Shown in pieces: positions 34,959-42,600 of a stretch of DNA of 64,000 nucleotides. Source of the stretch: Polluticoccus soli. Its GTDB lineage: Bacteria > Bacteroidota > Bacteroidia > Chitinophagales > Chitinophagaceae. Position 1 is the stretch's first letter. Every line of letters starts with the position of its first letter. The notes under the pieces are model-generated. The model did no database searches and was not told where the DNA came from. It saw only the letters and a program-made list of their open reading frames with translations. Position numbers and translations under genes: made by a program. The DNA lies in the NCBI RefSeq assembly GCF_029269745.1, contig NZ_JARJHT010000003.1, positions 1 through 64,000 of the forward strand, written 5' to 3'.

Positions 34959-35855
34959 ATGAAAAAGACCATTACCCTTTTTGCTCTACTAGTCACAGTG
35001 CTCACCAATACGTATGCACAAATACCCAACGGCAGTTTCGAGAACTGGACAACGGCGACAGGCTACAGCACACCTGACGGTTGGGATAATTTCAATCCTC
35101 TTACAACTTCATACAGCGTGTACACCTGCGAAAAAGGAACTACCAGCCCACCACATGGCAACGCATTCCTTATGCTCACCACCAAAGTCGTTGGAACTTC
35201 TACAGTACCGGGATTGGCAATGCTCGGCAAATACGATGCTGTTACCCAAAAGCCGAAATCAGGTGTGCCGTTTACTGGCCGCCCATCGCACCTCACGGGC
35301 AAATGGCAATACATGGCCTTCGGAACTGACACAGGCCGCATAGCGGTGTACCTAACTAAATGGAACAATACTACTCTTCAACGTGACCTGATCGGTCAGG
35401 TTGAATACGACCTGCCAGGAATGGTCATGTCATGGACATCTTTTGCAATACCCATTACCTATGTACACGGCACTATGCCAGACAGCGTCATCATCGGCCT
35501 TATATCAAGCAACAAGTCTTCAAACGCGGCTGCAGGTAGTTACTTATATGTAGACAGCCTGAACTTTACAGGTAGTGTACCGGATGGGATATCTGAGATC
35601 ACGGATTCCAAATACAGCATAACACTTTCACCCAATCCCGCAAAAGACAACCTGTCTGTAGACTTCGGCGCTGTTGTTAGTGAGGATGTAATCCTGCAGG
35701 TGATAGATATCTATGGCAGGACTGTAACACAAGCAACCTGGGCCCGTGGCCAGCGTGTGTATTCAATGCAATTGAATACCGTGGCAACAGGATCGTATTT
35801 TGTAAGGTCGAGTGTAGGTGAGGAAATTCAGATGCAGCGACTGGTAATAGAATAA
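34959..35855 (+). CDS. T9SS type A sorted protein with N-terminal carbohydrate-binding-like domain
   Basis: This 298-residue secreted protein has a signal peptide (1-20, ending TYAQI) and a jelly-roll-like domain at about 22-205 of the kind often called PCMD- or CBM-like (PNGSFENW, PDGWDNF, YLYVDSLNFTG). It ends in a type A sorting domain (LSPNPAKDNLSVDF, IDIYGRTVTQ, VATGSYFVRS). It is probably delivered to the cell surface. It is a single gene with its own 5' hairpin and a strong terminator. Confidence 0.88.
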   Translation: MKKTITLFALLVTVLTNTYAQIPNGSFENWTTATGYSTPDGWDNFNPLTTSYSVYTCEKGTTSPPHGNAFLMLTTKVVGTSTVPGLAMLGKYDAVTQKPKSGVPFTGRPSHLTGKWQYMAFGTDTGRIAVYLTKWNNTTLQRDLIGQVEYDLPGMVMSWTSFAIPITYVHGTMPDSVIIGLISSNKSSNAAAGSYLYVDSLNFTGSVPDGISEITDSKYSITLSPNPAKDNLSVDFGAVVSEDVILQVIDIYGRTVTQATWARGQRVYSMQLNTVATGSYFVRSSVGEEIQMQRLVIE

Positions 35856-35865
35856 TAAGCATTGG

Positions 35866-35896
35866 GGTCCAAGTAAATACTTGGACCATTTTTTTT
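35866..35896 (+). terminator. Terminator with palindromic AAGTAAATACTT core
   Basis: GGTCCAAGT and ACTTGGACC form the stem, followed by eight T residues. The same 19-bp palindromic core recurs at 37292-37310, and a related one lies at 50551-50575. Confidence 0.85.
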
Positions 35897-35917
35897 GAAA
35901 GGATTCACACCGAGTCC

Positions 35918-36610
35918 CTATTCCGGGGACTCGGCTGCGACGGATTTCTTTTCTCTTACAAAAACCTGCTTTTCCCAGAAGTTAGGTGTAAAGGTTTCGA
36001 GATTTCCGTCAGCTCTTTTTATAGCACCAAAATCGCTAATAATATTCCAATCAGAGGTCGGGTGCATTAACCACTCAGATGGTATGTTCAACTTAACAAT
36101 GAACTTCTTATTGTTACCTACCACGTATCGGAAGTTCTGCTCAAAAATACGCTCCAGCGAAAATAGAACGATGGAATCAGCGTCCTGCGGAAACTGTTGT
36201 GTTACATAACTGGTGTCGGAAAAACGATCATCCAACAGTCGCGGATCTCCGAGCAGTAGGTTTTGCAGATCGATCTTATGAGTGACGTTCACATTATACT
36301 TGTCAAAAACAACAACGCTAACACTATCATCCCCCTTGTCCGACGTAATGACCGTATCGATCAGCTTAAAAGTTTTGTTGTTGAACGGGGTAAAATAAAC
36401 AGTGTCGTTTGACAGACGCCATTTGCCAAACGATATGTGAGATGTTTCTTCACAACCGGATTCATACGCATAGCTGTTGTCGTTATAGATATCTATTGTT
36501 CCTGTACACAACCCGAAACGTGGTGAGCTATAGTAACGCAGTGCACGTGGCTTCTGAGCCAAAGCTATTTGGGAAAGAAATAATAGGATTACAACAACTG
36601 CATGCCTCAT
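35918..36610 (-). CDS. Exported protein of unknown function
   Basis: The 230-residue product has a signal peptide (1-19, ending IALAQ) and a predominantly beta-strand body (GTIDIYNDNSYAYES, KWRLSNDTVYFTPF, FRYVVGNNKKFIVKLN). I do not recognise a family, but the layout resembles small secreted Bacteroidota proteins with a single beta domain. The stop codon lies in a strong hairpin (35910-35934). The neighbouring gene at 36679 is on the same strand, 68 bp upstream. Confidence 0.7.
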   Translation of the reverse strand: MRHAVVVILLFLSQIALAQKPRALRYYSSPRFGLCTGTIDIYNDNSYAYESGCEETSHISFGKWRLSNDTVYFTPFNNKTFKLIDTVITSDKGDDSVSVVVFDKYNVNVTHKIDLQNLLLGDPRLLDDRFSDTSYVTQQFPQDADSIVLFSLERIFEQNFRYVVGNNKKFIVKLNIPSEWLMHPTSDWNIISDFGAIKRADGNLETFTPNFWEKQVFVREKKSVAAESPE

Positions 36611-36678
36611 GACACATGAAGATATGTGTTTATTCTCCGAGTCGCTGTGCAGTAGACACTGCAGAATGGAAAAGTTTT

Positions 36679-37068
36679 TTATTCAGATATTTTAATACTT
36701 ATCACACACTCACGAGTATATCCACGCTTAAACTTTTGCAGTACGTAACTTAGTTCAACCTCTTTGCCTACTACATATTGATCATCAATTCCCCTTCGCT
36801 CCCATTCGGTTGTATTATTGCCATCTGAAATATCGAACATAGGAAAGTCGTTGTGGCCGGTCATATATACTTTTGATATCTTGCCTGTAATGACATGCGT
36901 TGGGATCATCCCGTTTTCAATTGCTTCAAACCATTGAGCGCTGCCATAAAGCAACCCATTCTCCATTTTTAAACCGACACGAAAATCCGGATGAAGCGAA
37001 GCCGCCTGGACTGCTTTGATGTGCTGGCTGTCGTTTCTTAGGTTGTATGTTTCTTTTAACTGCTCCAT
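36679..37068 (-). CDS. Hypothetical cytosolic protein
   Basis: The 129-residue product has no signal or membrane segment. Patterns seen include HPDFRVGLKMENGLLYGS, TGKISKVYMTGHNDFPMFDI and VELSYVLQKFKRGYTRECVI. I do not recognise a family. Base composition is AT-rich, like the next 2.5 kb. It is separated from the alpha/beta hydrolase gene by a copy of a repeat of about 165 bp. Confidence 0.6.
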   Translation of the reverse strand: MEQLKETYNLRNDSQHIKAVQAASLHPDFRVGLKMENGLLYGSAQWFEAIENGMIPTHVITGKISKVYMTGHNDFPMFDISDGNNTTEWERRGIDDQYVVGKEVELSYVLQKFKRGYTRECVISIKISE

Positions 37069-37120
37069 ATCATTTGTAGTTAGCCATTGAGAAGGCTAAC
37101 CAGGGACGGAAATTACCGAT

Positions 37121-37290
37121 TCCTGGTTTATGTGTTAAGCGCAGCATCACTTAAATCAAAAAATCAAACTCAGGTCTCTGACCGGCGGTAAAGCAATGCA
37201 GCTCCATTACCGCACCACTGCCAGACGAAGTCTTTCGTTTTTATTGGAAGATTTAAGTCTCCCGGTAGAAGACTTAAACCAGTTTGGGGA
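37121..37290 (+). repeat. Interspersed repeat, copy A
   Basis: This segment aligns with 39301-39466 in the same orientation with about 20 mismatches and three gapped bases by eye. It includes the hairpin-forming TTTAAGTCTCCCGGTAGAAG region and ends in a G run. It occupies most of the 325-bp stretch between the 36679 and 37393 genes, and I see no credible gene in that stretch. Confidence 0.8.
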
Positions 37291-37291
37291 G

Positions 37292-37310
37292 CAAGTAAAT
37301 ACTTGGACCA
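37292..37310 (+). repeat. Palindromic AAGTAAATACTT element, second copy
   Basis: CAAGTAAATACTTGGACCA is identical to 35870-35888 in the terminator of the T9SS gene. Here it follows repeat copy A and has no T run after it. Confidence 0.75.
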
Positions 37311-37392
37311 GTGGGGAGAGAAGTTCTTTCGCCGTCGAATATTTTCCTCCACCATTGTTGGTGAAGAATACCAACAACGGCGGAGTACAGTA

Positions 37393-38160
37393 CTATAATT
37401 TCTCATACCAATCCAGCGCGTAATCTGCCACTTTTTCCCAGCCTGGTTCACCGCAAATGAAATGGCTTTTTTCATCGTATATCTTCAGATCAACTTTGCT
37501 GTCGCCATCTTTATATTTATTCGCAATAGTTGTGGTAAGTGCTGCCGGAAATATATGGTCCTTTCCACCACCTATAAATAATAGTGGTTGGTGCGGCTTG
37601 TGAAAATCTATGTTAGAAAAGGAATTCAGCACTAGCTGACGGCTCACTTTATAACTTTCAGGTACAGCAAATTTTTCAAATGCTTTTCCTCTTTCGGCTT
37701 GGGGAGTTGTGTTGAAGAATGCGTAGTTAAACCATTCCCGGCTTCCCAAAAAATATTCTTTAGACGAAAAAAAACCGAACGCAGGCAATACCGTTTTAAG
37801 TGTTTGAAAAGGTGGAAAAACATTTTTGGGAGGTGCACCGTCTATGCTTACTCCTGCCGCTGCTTTCCCCAATTCTATCAATTTCAGAACCACCATTCCC
37901 GCCATAGAGTGGCCTATTACCAAAGGCTTTTCAGGAAGCGTGTCAATTAAGCTGCTGATATTATTTACCACATCTATGAAACCAGATTTGACCAGGTCAG
38001 GATGTACCTTTTTGCGTAGTTCAGACGGCACTCCTTCGTGTCCCGGGTTAGCAGGTGTATAAACTTTATAACCCTTCGCTTCGTAGTGTTTTTTCCACTC
38101 TGCCCAGGTTAGGTCATTTATAAAGTTTCCGTGGATGAGGACAATAGTTTTTGATTTCAT
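37393..38160 (-). CDS. Alpha/beta hydrolase
   Basis: This 255-residue hydrolase has the oxyanion region VLIHGNFINDLTWAEW, the nucleophile elbow GHSMAG (Ser about 90), an Asp region near FIGGGKDHIFPA and the catalytic His in YDEKSHFICGEPGW. It is similar in layout to RsbQ/esterase-type hydrolases. The substrate is unknown. It lies between the two copies of the interspersed repeat, as do the two unknown genes upstream on the same strand. Confidence 0.88.
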   Translation of the reverse strand: MKSKTIVLIHGNFINDLTWAEWKKHYEAKGYKVYTPANPGHEGVPSELRKKVHPDLVKSGFIDVVNNISSLIDTLPEKPLVIGHSMAGMVVLKLIELGKAAAGVSIDGAPPKNVFPPFQTLKTVLPAFGFFSSKEYFLGSREWFNYAFFNTTPQAERGKAFEKFAVPESYKVSRQLVLNSFSNIDFHKPHQPLLFIGGGKDHIFPAALTTTIANKYKDGDSKVDLKIYDEKSHFICGEPGWEKVADYALDWYEKL

Positions 38161-38268
38161 TGTAAATGGTTTTTATAGTTGTTTTAGGTGTTGGTAGTTT
38201 CAGTGAAAATATACTGAAATAATAAATAGGATATGCGGTCCAGCTTGCGCAACGCTTTCTCTCAAACC

Positions 38269-38291
38269 GGCCTAAGCGTCCCGATCAGACC
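38269..38291 (+). repeat. Degenerate copy of the CTAAGCGTCCC hairpin element
   Basis: GGCCTAAGCGTCCCGATCAG and the following ACC resemble 39244-39266 at about 19 of 23 positions. The stem is imperfect here. Confidence 0.55.
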
Positions 38292-38311
38292 TATTGCGAT
38301 CATTACAGACG

Positions 38312-38647
38312 TTATCGTTCATACGCATAGAAATCATCAAACACAACTTCGCTACTCTGCACAGCTTTTTCGGCTAGTTGTTTGTAGGTATCATTATCAT
38401 CCTCGTCCTCCCACTCCATGTCTACATCATAAAGGCTTACAAACTCTACGGCATCTATTTCGATATGCAGTTTACCTAACTCGGCTTCCACCGCAGCTAA
38501 AAACTCACGCACATCCTGCGCCACGAAAAACGCATACACTAGCCCACCTTTAAGTTTAGCGTATTGCTTGTGCTTTTTAGTGTAGCTGTATTCTATACTT
38601 CCCCAGTACAGTTGGCTATCGCGGATAGTTGCTGTTCTTTGTGCCAT
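38312..38647 (-). CDS. Small acidic protein of unknown function
   Basis: The 111-residue product has a basic N-terminal half (YTKKHKQYAKLKGG) and a strongly acidic C-terminal half (DMEWEDEDDNDTYKQ). There is no signal or membrane segment. I do not recognise a family. The acidic build and association with another small unknown gene 11 bp upstream would be compatible with an immunity-type protein, but no toxin is seen. Confidence 0.65.
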   Translation of the reverse strand: MAQRTATIRDSQLYWGSIEYSYTKKHKQYAKLKGGLVYAFFVAQDVREFLAAVEAELGKLHIEIDAVEFVSLYDVDMEWEDEDDNDTYKQLAEKAVQSSEVVFDDFYAYER

Positions 38648-38658
38648 TGACGGTATTA

Positions 38659-39240
38659 TTATAGTGTAGTCCCTCTATATACTTTAATATCAAAAAGATC
38701 AGAGCGATTCTCCTCTACGATTTCCTTCAATATTTTTTCATCGGTACTTAAAAAATCAATGCAGCTGTGATGGGATACCTTTATAACAAATGCTATATGC
38801 GCAGACGAAATATCCAGGTCAGTGTACAACGATCTCTCTTCTTTAAACATTTTAGTCGGGTAGAGAATTGTATCCTGGGCGAATTTCAAGAGCTCATCCC
38901 TTGTGAAGACCACTGCACCTGTGTATGAATTTGGAATTCCGTGTAGTTTAAACAACGTCCGTAAAGAGGGCAGCGTATTTTCAGTATTCGGAAACCATAC
39001 ATGAAACGGATAATCATGATTTACTACCCATGAATTGCCCACATCAATCTTCTCAACTACTTTTTCAAATAGTGGCAGGAAAATCCTAAGAAACTCTGTT
39101 GTATCTACTTCATTGTGATTTAACTGAAATGAGACACCAAACCATTTAGAAATAAATCGAACGTTACCGCGCAGATATTTATTATACTCTTTGCGATTGT
39201 AAAAAAGCACTTTTGAAACTTTCTTTTTAAATTCTACCAT
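38659..39240 (-). CDS. Hypothetical protein
   Basis: The 193-residue product is a soluble mixed alpha/beta protein rich in Phe, Lys, Asn and Asp (VRFISKWFGVSFQLNHNEVD, WVVNHDYPFHVWFPNTEN, HIAFVIKVSHHSCIDFLS). I do not recognise it. It is the first gene of a two-gene unit with the acidic 111-residue protein, with an 11-bp gap. Its composition is AT-rich compared with the housekeeping genes in the window. Confidence 0.65.
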   Translation of the reverse strand: MVEFKKKVSKVLFYNRKEYNKYLRGNVRFISKWFGVSFQLNHNEVDTTEFLRIFLPLFEKVVEKIDVGNSWVVNHDYPFHVWFPNTENTLPSLRTLFKLHGIPNSYTGAVVFTRDELLKFAQDTILYPTKMFKEERSLYTDLDISSAHIAFVIKVSHHSCIDFLSTDEKILKEIVEENRSDLFDIKVYRGTTL

Positions 39241-39243
39241 ACT

Positions 39244-39266
39244 GGTCTAAGCGTCCCGCTTAGACC
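39244..39266 (+). repeat. Hairpin element GGTCTAAGC-GTCCC-GCTTAGACC
   Basis: A perfect 9-bp stem with a 5-nt loop lies just upstream of the 39240 start. A degenerate copy occurs at 38269. It looks like a short REP-type palindrome. Confidence 0.65.
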
Positions 39267-39300
39267 CAAGATAGCACAAGCGTCACGCTCCGCCAAACCT

Positions 39301-39466
39301 CTCTGGTTTAAGTGTTAAACACAGCGTCACTTAAATCAAAATCAATCGCAGGCCTCTGACCGGCAGAAAAGCAATGCAGCCCCATTGTCGCGCTACTGCC
39401 AGACGGAGTCTTTCGTTTATTGGAAGATTTAAGTCTTCCGGTGGAAGACTTAAACCAGTTAGGGGG
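39301..39466 (+). repeat. Interspersed repeat, copy B
   Basis: This is the second copy of the repeat at 37121, in the same orientation and 2.18 kb away. It contains a perfect inverted repeat TTTAAGTCTTCC/GGAAGACTTAAA with a GGT loop (39427-39453). Confidence 0.8.
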
Positions 39467-39492
39467 CTGCATTCTCGCGCCAACGAGGGGTG

Positions 39493-39768
39493 TTACCTGC
39501 CCGCATTAAAAAAGAATACAAGCAAACCAAACAGGATGCCCAGTACAAAATTTATCCCTATCATTTTAAGTGTAAAGTCTGTCAACCTCTTTATCCATTC
39601 ATGTTTGGGCTTAACTGTCTTATTATATGGACTAAACCAGGTGATGCCGGGTATTACAATTGGAAATGGGTCTTTATTATAGATCATTTCTAAAAAGTAA
39701 TAGCCCAGAAAATGTACTATCCATGACAGCCCAAATGTTGTAGCAAACACAGCTACGACTACATCCAT
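39493..39768 (-). CDS. Two-pass membrane protein of unknown family
   Basis: The 91-residue product has two hydrophobic helices (about 4-26 and 70-88) joined by a polar loop (IPGITWFSPYNKTVKPKHEW). ATG 39768 is preferred over the in-frame GTG at 39783. I do not recognise it. It lies directly outside repeat copy B and is the last small gene of the accessory-looking stretch. Confidence 0.6.
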   Translation of the reverse strand: MDVVVAVFATTFGLSWIVHFLGYYFLEMIYNKDPFPIVIPGITWFSPYNKTVKPKHEWIKRLTDFTLKMIGINFVLGILFGLLVFFFNAGR

Positions 39769-39783
39769 TATTATCTCTCCCAC

Positions 39784-40209
39784 TGTGTATGTAAAGTTAT
39801 CCTGGTATTAACAAATGTCATTGTGGATGTTCTTTTCAATGGCGAACCTGTCTGTTTTATAATTTCCCGAAAATAATACAAGTAATCACCTTCGCCAAAC
39901 TTACTAAATTATCGTATATTTGCTATAGAAAAACTAAGACAATGAAACACCCTACCACCTTCCCGCAAACATTCTCCTGGCAACAAAATCAACCCACTTT
40001 TAAAATCCTCCCCAATTCGACAACAAACGGCAACAAAAACGACCGATTTCGGCTGTTATCCGTCAAATAACTAACAAAAATAAACAACACATCTACTTAA
40101 CCACTATTTGAAGCTGTGCAGGGTTTAACCTATTAATCACACGGCCGCTGTCTTTTATCCACATATTAAACGTACCTTTGCGGCTTATTATATAAAAGTT
40201 CTTTAATTA
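39784..40209. other. 426-bp region upstream of the DEAD-box helicase
   Basis: No recognisable gene is present. It contains an exact -7 box TATATTTG (39915-39922), a possible 42-codon reading frame (39942-40070) with no recognisable features, and the helicase promoter box at 40173. The small frame could be a leader peptide, but this is unsupported. Confidence 0.5.
40173..40180 (+). promoter_or_regulatory. -7 box TACCTTTG of the DEAD-box helicase
   Basis: This is an exact TAnnTTTG match 29 bp before ATG 40210. Confidence 0.62.
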
Positions 40210-41991
40210 ATGATCACATTTTCGAGCCTCTCCCTGAGAGAGGAATTAACTCGTGCCGTAGAGGAACTGGGTTTTGAAACCCCGACCCCTATTCAGCAAA
40301 AAGTAATCCCCCATCTGTTATCTCAACCAACTGATATAATCGGCCTGGCTCAAACAGGCACCGGCAAAACCGCCGCTTTTGGACTTCCGCTACTGCACCA
40401 TACCGACGTTGCACAAAGACACGTGCAAGCCCTGGTTCTCAGTCCTACACGCGAACTGTGTATGCAGATCCAGGAAGAATTTAAAAAATATGGCAAACAC
40501 ATGCGTGGCCTTAAAACCACAGCTGTGTACGGAGGCGTGCCCATTAGTGGCCAGATCCGTGAGGTGAAAGCCGGCCCTCAAATAATAGTGGCCACACCCG
40601 GCCGCCTGATAGACCTGCTGGAGCGTAAAGCGCTTTCGTTGGACCAGGTTCAGTACTTAGTGCTGGACGAGGCCGATGAGATGCTGAACATGGGCTTCCG
40701 CGAGGATATCGAGTTCATCCTGAAAAACACGCCTGAGCGCGAGTTTACCTGGTTGTTCTCAGCTACCATGAACAACGATGTGCGTAACATCGCCAAGCGT
40801 TTCATGAATAACTGGAAAGAGCACTCGGTAGCTGCCGCTAACGTTACTAACGAGAACATCGACCACCAATACTACGTTACCAACCACCACAACCGCTTCG
40901 AGACCCTGCGCCGCCTGCTCGATTTTACACCGGGTATATATGGTATCATCTTTACCCGCACCAAGCAGGATTGCCAGGACACGTCTGAAAAGCTGATGCG
41001 CATGGGCTACCATGTTAGTCCGCTGCACGGCGATATGGACCAGAAGATGCGCAGCAAGGTGATGGAACGCTTCAAGAGCAAGGCACTGCAGGCGATAGTA
41101 GCTACCGACGTAGCTGCCCGCGGTATCGACGTTAACGACATCACGCACGTTATCAACTACGAGTTGCCGGATGATCCTGAAGTGTACACACACCGTAGCG
41201 GCCGTACAGGCCGTGCGGGCAAGTCGGGCATCTGTATGTCGATAGTTAGCCCCAAAGAAATTTCAAACATTCGCCAGATAGAACGCATCGTTAAAGCCCG
41301 CTTCCACCGCAGCGATATTCCTGATGGTGCTGAAGTAGTGCGCAAGCGCCTGTTCCACTACCTGGAGCAAATAGAAACAGCTAAACCAAAAGGCGATTTC
41401 GCAGCAGTTTACCAGCAGTCCATCCACGAGCGTTTCGACGAAATGGATAAAGATGAACTGATACGCCGCCTGATATGGCTACAGCTGAAAGAGACCATCG
41501 ATGCCTACCAGGATGCCGAAGACCTGAACGCAGGTTATGAGAATAAAGGAAGTAAGGGAGCAGCAAGTGGCCGTTCTTCAGTACGCCTGTTCATCAACCT
41601 GGGTATGAAAGATGGTATCACCAGCGCTGAAAAACTCCTGAACTTCATTACCGAGTCTACCGATATCGAACCGGGACTGGTTGACCGCATTACCGTTCGC
41701 GACCTGAGTAGCTTCTTTAATGTAAGCTCCAGCGCGGCCGAATTTATCGTAGCTACTCTTTCGGCCAAGAAATTCAAAGGCCGCAAGGTGCGCCTCGAAG
41801 AGGCCGAGCAACGCAGCGACCGTGGCGACAGGCCTGAACGTAGCGGCGGCGGAAGCCGTGGCGGCTATGGCGGCGGCAGGTCGTATGGCGGTGGTGGTCG
41901 TGGCGAAGGCGGTGGCCGTGGTGGCGACCGCGGAAGCTATGGTTCACGCGACGGCAGAGGTGGTGCAAAAGGCTCAGGTAGAAGATATTAG
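40210..41991 (+). CDS. deaD: DEAD-box RNA helicase with DbpA-like RNA-binding domain and RGG tail
   Basis: This 593-residue ATP-dependent RNA helicase shows all core motifs: Q motif region TPTPIQQKVIP, Walker A AQTGTGKT, PTRELCMQI, DEAD in LVLDEADEML, SAT, and HRSGRTGRAG. The C-terminus has a DbpA-type RNA-recognition domain (about 450-530, RLFINLGMKDGITSAEKLL) and a Gly/Arg-rich tail (about 545-593). Such helicases act in ribosome assembly and cold adaptation. It is a single gene with its own promoter box. Confidence 0.94.
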   Translation: MITFSSLSLREELTRAVEELGFETPTPIQQKVIPHLLSQPTDIIGLAQTGTGKTAAFGLPLLHHTDVAQRHVQALVLSPTRELCMQIQEEFKKYGKHMRGLKTTAVYGGVPISGQIREVKAGPQIIVATPGRLIDLLERKALSLDQVQYLVLDEADEMLNMGFREDIEFILKNTPEREFTWLFSATMNNDVRNIAKRFMNNWKEHSVAAANVTNENIDHQYYVTNHHNRFETLRRLLDFTPGIYGIIFTRTKQDCQDTSEKLMRMGYHVSPLHGDMDQKMRSKVMERFKSKALQAIVATDVAARGIDVNDITHVINYELPDDPEVYTHRSGRTGRAGKSGICMSIVSPKEISNIRQIERIVKARFHRSDIPDGAEVVRKRLFHYLEQIETAKPKGDFAAVYQQSIHERFDEMDKDELIRRLIWLQLKETIDAYQDAEDLNAGYENKGSKGAASGRSSVRLFINLGMKDGITSAEKLLNFITESTDIEPGLVDRITVRDLSSFFNVSSSAAEFIVATLSAKKFKGRKVRLEEAEQRSDRGDRPERSGGGSRGGYGGGRSYGGGGRGEGGGRGGDRGSYGSRDGRGGAKGSGRRY

Positions 41992-42060
41992 GTCAAATCC
42001 TAATAAAGAACTTGGCCGTTTGGGCTTTTAACAGTATTTTGCAACCAAATTTGAACGTGT

Positions 42061-42522
42061 ATGAGGCTATTGGTACTTACTTTAATGTTCGCCGCAGGCA
42101 GCTTGAGCTCAAAAGCTCAGCAGGTTTGTGACGAACCTGCAACAGAAGCGGTAAAGACCGCTACTGCTGAGAAGAAAGGCTTAGCGAGCTACTACCACGA
42201 CAAGTTTGAAGGACGCCAGACCGCTACAGGTGAGGTTTTTGACAATGATCGCTTTACAGCAGCCAGCAACCAATTCAAGCTCGGCTCTTATGTAAAAGTT
42301 ACCAACCTTACCAACGGAGAGGTCATTTATGTTCGCATCAACGACCGCATGGCTAAGTCTAACACCCGTGTGATAGACCTGACCAGCCTGGCTGCCAAAA
42401 AACTGGAGTTCCACAAGAAAGGAATTACCAAAGTCAAGGTAGAGATCGTACCTGCTTCGGAGGCTAAACCTGCAATACTGGCCCAGCGTAAAGAGGCCGG
42501 CCTACAGGAAAGCCAACTTTAA
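42061..42522 (+). CDS. rlpA: RlpA-like double-psi beta-barrel protein, copy 1
   Basis: This 153-residue exported protein has a signal peptide (1-20, ending SKAQQ) and a septal-ring RlpA-type DPBB domain (GLASYYHDKFEGRQTATGEV, TAASNQFKLGSYVKVTNLTN, VRINDRM). RlpA proteins are lytic transglycosylases or peptidoglycan-binding factors, and the SPOR domain of the E. coli form is missing. A close paralogue lies at 44176 on the same strand, with an antiporter gene between them. A strong terminator follows. Confidence 0.9.
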   Translation: MRLLVLTLMFAAGSLSSKAQQVCDEPATEAVKTATAEKKGLASYYHDKFEGRQTATGEVFDNDRFTAASNQFKLGSYVKVTNLTNGEVIYVRINDRMAKSNTRVIDLTSLAAKKLEFHKKGITKVKVEIVPASEAKPAILAQRKEAGLQESQL

Positions 42523-42548
42523 AAGACGGATTAACACACAACATTATT

Positions 42549-42580
42549 CAGAGCTCCCAAACGGGGGCTCTGTCTTTTTT
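42549..42580 (+). terminator. Terminator of the first RlpA gene
   Basis: CAGAGCTCCC pairs with GGGGGCTCTG (one G-U) around AAAC, followed by TCTTTTTT. Confidence 0.85.
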
Positions 42581-42600
42581 AGGCCTCAAGACCACTAAGA

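Noticed and set aside
35910..35934. GC-rich hairpin at the end of the 35918 gene as a terminator
   Set aside because: The stem CCGAGTCCC/GGGACTCGG is strong, but neither strand has a T run directly after it, and it overlaps the stop codon. A structural role is possible but unproven.
37196..37423. Short frames in the interspersed repeats (also 39374-39682) starting MQ.H.R.TARRSLSF
   Set aside because: They follow the DNA repeat, the frames diverge after about 15 codons, and no promoter or start signal supports them.
39942..40070. A 42-codon frame upstream of the DEAD-box helicase
   Set aside because: No signal, domain or conservation evidence is available. It is noted only within the intergenic description.
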